Made by a program: the position numbers and the translations under genes. A stretch of 5,764 nt of DNA from Puniceicoccales bacterium (GTDB lineage Bacteria > Verrucomicrobiota > Verrucomicrobiae > Opitutales > LL51): the NCBI GenBank assembly GCA_031259625.1, contig JAIRLG010000077.1, positions 1 through 5,764 on the forward strand. Direction: 5' to 3'. The notes beneath the pieces were generated by a model. The model did not search any database. It was not told where the DNA came from and was given only the letters and a program-made list of their open reading frames with translations. Positions 5,350 to 5,764 of the stretch are shown piece by piece (the stretch's first letter is position 1; each line of letters opens with the position of its first letter).

Positions 5350-5764
5350 TATCCCAAACCCTCTCCGTCGCCCCGGCCTGTCGGCAGGCCCATCGCCGAA
5401 GACGGGCAGCTATTTCCCACCGCAGCGAAGGATTTTTCAGCAGCCACCGGAGCCTTTCCAGGCCCTCCTCCCGGTTGTGCACCGTCCAGGCCACCCCCTC
5501 TTCCTCCAGCGCCGTGCCCAGTGTTCTGAAATTGTCCAGGTGGGGCCCGTAGATCAGGGGAAGACCCGCAAAGGCCGCGTCTAGGGGATTCTGGCCACCG
5601 CGATGCGGGCCCCAGCTCTTGCCGATGAAGGCGACATCGCCCGCCCGGGCCAGCTGCTCCAGCTCACCCGTCGTGTCGACCAGCTCCACGTCGGCTCCGG
5701 CCGGGCCAGGCCCCTCCGAACGCCGATGCCAGGTGAAGGAACTGCGCCGGAGCCATTTGGCGAT
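5312..5764 (-). CDS. waaA: 3-deoxy-D-manno-octulosonic acid (Kdo) transferase WaaA, C-terminal part
   Basis: Inner-membrane-associated glycosyltransferase that adds Kdo to lipid A precursor, the first step of the lipopolysaccharide inner core. The frame is open to the window edge; the 150 visible residues are the C-terminal nucleotide-sugar-binding half of a protein usually about 420 long. Visible family blocks are VELVDTTGELEQLARAGDVAFIG and GGQNPLDAAFAGLPLIYGP, followed by DNFRTL. The block usually read as VGGS...GGHNPLEP in proteobacterial WaaA is here IGKSWGPHRGGQNPLDA, with Gly to Lys, His to Gln and Glu to Asp changes. I take this as a lineage variant and not as damage, because the rest is intact. 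The stop is TGA at 5312-5314. The kinase gene begins 299 nt downstream, which is far apart for genes of one pathway. Confidence 0.87.
   Translation of the reverse strand: MAKWLRRSSFTWHRRSEGPGPAGADVELVDTTGELEQLARAGDVAFIGKSWGPHRGGQNPLDAAFAGLPLIYGPHLDNFRTLGTALEEEGVAWTVHNREEGLERLRWLLKNPSLRWEIAARLRRWACRQAGATERVWDKILRHFALENGG

Overview
This GC-rich window has every gene on the minus strand. Read 5'->3' on that strand, the order is waaA (Kdo transferase, 3' part only), an ADP-heptose pathway kinase (hldE N-domain/hldA/rfaE1 type), fabV (enoyl-ACP reductase), rpoN (sigma-54) and murF (its 3' end is off the window). The Kdo and heptose genes point to a diderm bacterium that makes lipopolysaccharide. 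A GC-rich member of the Verrucomicrobiota/PVC group is my best guess, from the gene mix and the variant WaaA glycosyltransferase motif. That is inference and was not checked by a search.

Region by region: 1-983 encodes about the first 327 residues of MurF, starting 2 nt after the rpoN stop, so the two are probably coupled. 986-2284 is rpoN. 2285-2673 has no gene. It holds short degenerate tandem repeats and inverted arms in the rpoN leader, plus a 92-bp four-armed inverted-repeat element just downstream of fabV. 2674-3867 is fabV, with intact catalytic Tyr/Lys and a strong ribosome binding site. 3868-4053 is three tandem copies of a 62-66 bp unit spanning the kinase stop codon, the spacer and the fabV ribosome binding site. 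4038-5012 is the heptose kinase. 5013-5311 has no credible gene. It holds a 69-bp direct repeat of the waaA tail, a likely terminator and a second four-armed element of about 102 bp. 5312-5764 is the C-terminal 150 residues of WaaA.

The genes cover envelope construction (inner-core Kdo, core heptose, fatty-acid elongation, peptidoglycan precursor) together with an alternative sigma factor. The coding genes look ordinary. The unusual content is between them. Two elements that share almost no sequence have the same plan (an outer stem enclosing three back-to-back hairpins, mostly with GGA/TCC triloops), and each lies 3' of a gene. Two other junctions have been lengthened by duplications that carry the end of the upstream gene, stop codon included. 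Mentally removing the extra copies gives compact spacings of about 40 nt, which suggests an ancestral waaA-hldA-fabV operon.
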